From the NCBI RefSeq assembly GCF_003182355.1, contig NZ_QGTW01000001.1, forward strand, positions 310,001-374,000: a DNA stretch of 64,000 nucleotides. Reading direction: 5' to 3'. The notes under the pieces were generated by a model. The model had not been told where the DNA came from, did no database searches, and saw only the letters and a list, made by a program, of their open reading frames with translations. The DNA is from Cytobacillus oceanisediminis. GTDB taxonomy: Bacteria > Bacillota > Bacilli > Bacillales > Cytobacillaceae. How positions within the stretch are numbered: the first letter of the stretch is position 1; each line of letters opens with the position of its first letter. A program made the position numbers and the translations under genes. Shown piece after piece: positions 62,979 to 64,000 of this stretch.

Positions 62979-63010
62979 GACACCTCTTCCTTTTGGAGAG
63001 GTGTCAACTT
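62979..63010 (+). terminator. Terminator of the Mn transporter operon
   Basis: A perfect 9-bp stem GACACCTCT/AGAGGTGTC lies 32 nt after the lipoprotein gene. It may also serve the converging ZIP gene. Confidence 0.75.
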
Positions 63011-63047
63011 TCATAATAAAAAGGTTATACCAGAAGTACCAAGCCAT

Positions 63048-63773
63048 TTATCTGAACCATTCAGTTAAAATCACCATTGAGAGAAACCCAATAATAAAAG
63101 CCAATGTAGACGCTCTTTCATTCCCATCCCCATGGCTTTCAGGGATTAATTCTTTATAAACTACAAAGAGCATTGAGCCTGCCGCAAAAGCAAGTCCATA
63201 AGGAATAATATGTTCAAAGGATCCGCCAAATAACACCCCTATTAATCCAGCACATAATTCAATCATTCCTGTCAGGGCTGCGAAAAGAATGGCTTTTACC
63301 CTGCTGACATTCTGTGTAACTAAAAATAATGCAACCAAAAATCCGTCTGGGACATTTTGAAGCCCTATAGCAAAAGCTACGAGCGGGCCAAGATCCTGGC
63401 TGCTGCTTACATTGCTTATTCCGACTGACAGACCTTCTGGCAAATTATGCAGTGACATCGCTATTAAAAACAATATGACAACACTTGAATGCCCCGCTGA
63501 ACGTTTGGAATTGTCCAAATCCACATGTGGGATAAAACTTTCCAGCAAGGTCAAAACAAGGGTTCCCATTAAAATTCCAATCACCAGAACAGTAAGATTC
63601 GATAGCTTAATAGCAGATGGAATTAATCCGTAAGCCGACGCTGCAACCATAATCCCTGCCGTATAGGCCAGCAAAACGTCCTTCCCTTTATGGGAAACAT
63701 TTTTTATTAACAAAATAGGCAGGGCCCCTAAGCCTGTACAAAGTGATGAAAAAAGAATAGGCAACAATGACAT
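63048..63773 (-). CDS. ZIP-family divalent metal transporter
   Basis: The 241-residue protein has about eight membrane segments and the two metal-binding motifs of ZIP carriers, SLHNLPEGLSVG (about 108-119) and GLQNVPDGFLVA (about 137-148). The later helix holds ELCAGLIG. It may import Zn or Mn or act as an exporter. It converges on the Mn transporter operon. Confidence 0.82.
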   Translation of the reverse strand: MSLLPILFSSLCTGLGALPILLIKNVSHKGKDVLLAYTAGIMVAASAYGLIPSAIKLSNLTVLVIGILMGTLVLTLLESFIPHVDLDNSKRSAGHSSVVILFLIAMSLHNLPEGLSVGISNVSSSQDLGPLVAFAIGLQNVPDGFLVALFLVTQNVSRVKAILFAALTGMIELCAGLIGVLFGGSFEHIIPYGLAFAAGSMLFVVYKELIPESHGDGNERASTLAFIIGFLSMVILTEWFR

Positions 63774-63929
63774 GAAAATCCTCCAGGATCTTATTAGTTC
63801 ATCATATGTTTGAATTCATTGAACATGCATCCAGTTCCCCAAACTTCTCTGTAAAATCCTTAAAACTAATACTAGTTAAAGATGCTCATCCATGCCACTC
63901 TTTTAATAAATGAAATGAAGGTGAATGTA

Positions 63930-64000
63930 TTGGAGCCAAAGAGTATAAAAAAATATATTATTGAGATCTATAATTTAGAAAGAAAATATGGACATGCGAC
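63930..64000 (+). CDS. 5' end of a gene cut by the window (possibly a DtxR/MntR-type regulator)
   Basis: TTG at 63930, 5 nt after AAGGTGA, opens EPKSIKKYIIEIYNLERKYG to the window end (an in-frame ATG at 63915 is an alternative). The pattern K-Y-x-x-x-I-Y resembles the first helix of DtxR/MntR-family metal regulators, which would suit the neighbouring Mn transporter. With only 23 residues this is tentative. Confidence 0.35.
   Translation, partial: MEPKSIKKYIIEIYNLERKYGHA

Overview
The window reads as chromosomal DNA of an aerobic, spore-forming, AT-rich member of the Bacillaceae (Firmicutes). The evidence is a tricistronic gerA-type germination operon, a cobalamin operon with the gene order described for Bacillus (Priestia) megaterium, a BirA-type bioY-yhfT-yhfS operon as in B. 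subtilis, a thiamin-salvage operon behind a TPP riboswitch, an MntR-like operator before a manganese ABC transporter, and strong GGAGG-type ribosome binding sites throughout. No rRNA, tRNA, phage, transposase or CRISPR array is visible.

Layout: 0.5-4.1 kb holds a BASS-type transporter, an AarF/UbiB-type kinase and two apparently damaged small membrane-protein genes. 4.1-17.1 kb is an aromatic-catabolism island: a VOC-protein remnant, cis-diol dehydrogenase, both subunits of a Rieske ring-hydroxylating dioxygenase, aspartate-dehydrogenase-like protein, aldehyde dehydrogenase, TPP-dependent decarboxylase-like enzyme, a second SDR, extradiol ring-cleavage dioxygenase, cupin, MFS carrier, IclR regulator and alpha/beta hydrolase. 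All three transcription units carry the same 18-bp palindrome (TGTTTTATATACAAAACA-like). 17.4-21.2 kb holds an esterase, a small unknown gene, an MFS carrier and a CBS-HEPN-like protein. 21.4-24.6 kb is the biotin operon on the plus strand. 25.3-40.6 kb is one long minus-strand cobalamin operon (cbiW to btuR) behind a B12 riboswitch, with a second B12 riboswitch upstream that has no gene of its own. 41.7-46.4 kb is the thiamin pyrimidine salvage operon (ylmB-tenA-thiZXY). 46.5-51.3 kb holds two glycine/leucine-repeat proteins, small membrane or unknown proteins and a LysM amidase. 51.7-55.7 kb is the germination operon with an extra small membrane protein at its head. 56.3-59.6 kb holds a luciferase-like monooxygenase, a DMT exporter and two small unknown proteins. 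60.2-64 kb holds the Mn transporter, a ZIP transporter and the first codons of what may be a metal regulator.

The most unusual signal is not a gene. At least six gene-free gaps contain tandem blocks of a short core (GACCGATAAA, GGCCGTTAAA, GGCCGGTAAA on the minus strand, or GGGATAAA/CAGATAAA-type) repeated every 20-21 bp, about two turns of the DNA helix, with AT-rich spacers that diverge while the core and the spacing are kept. Cores are nearly uniform within a block but differ between blocks. One block sits inside the otherwise tightly packed cobalamin operon. I cannot match this to a described element, and it is the best candidate here for something new.

Functions come from motifs and synteny read by eye. 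No database search was run. Small-gene, pseudogene and operator calls are the least secure.
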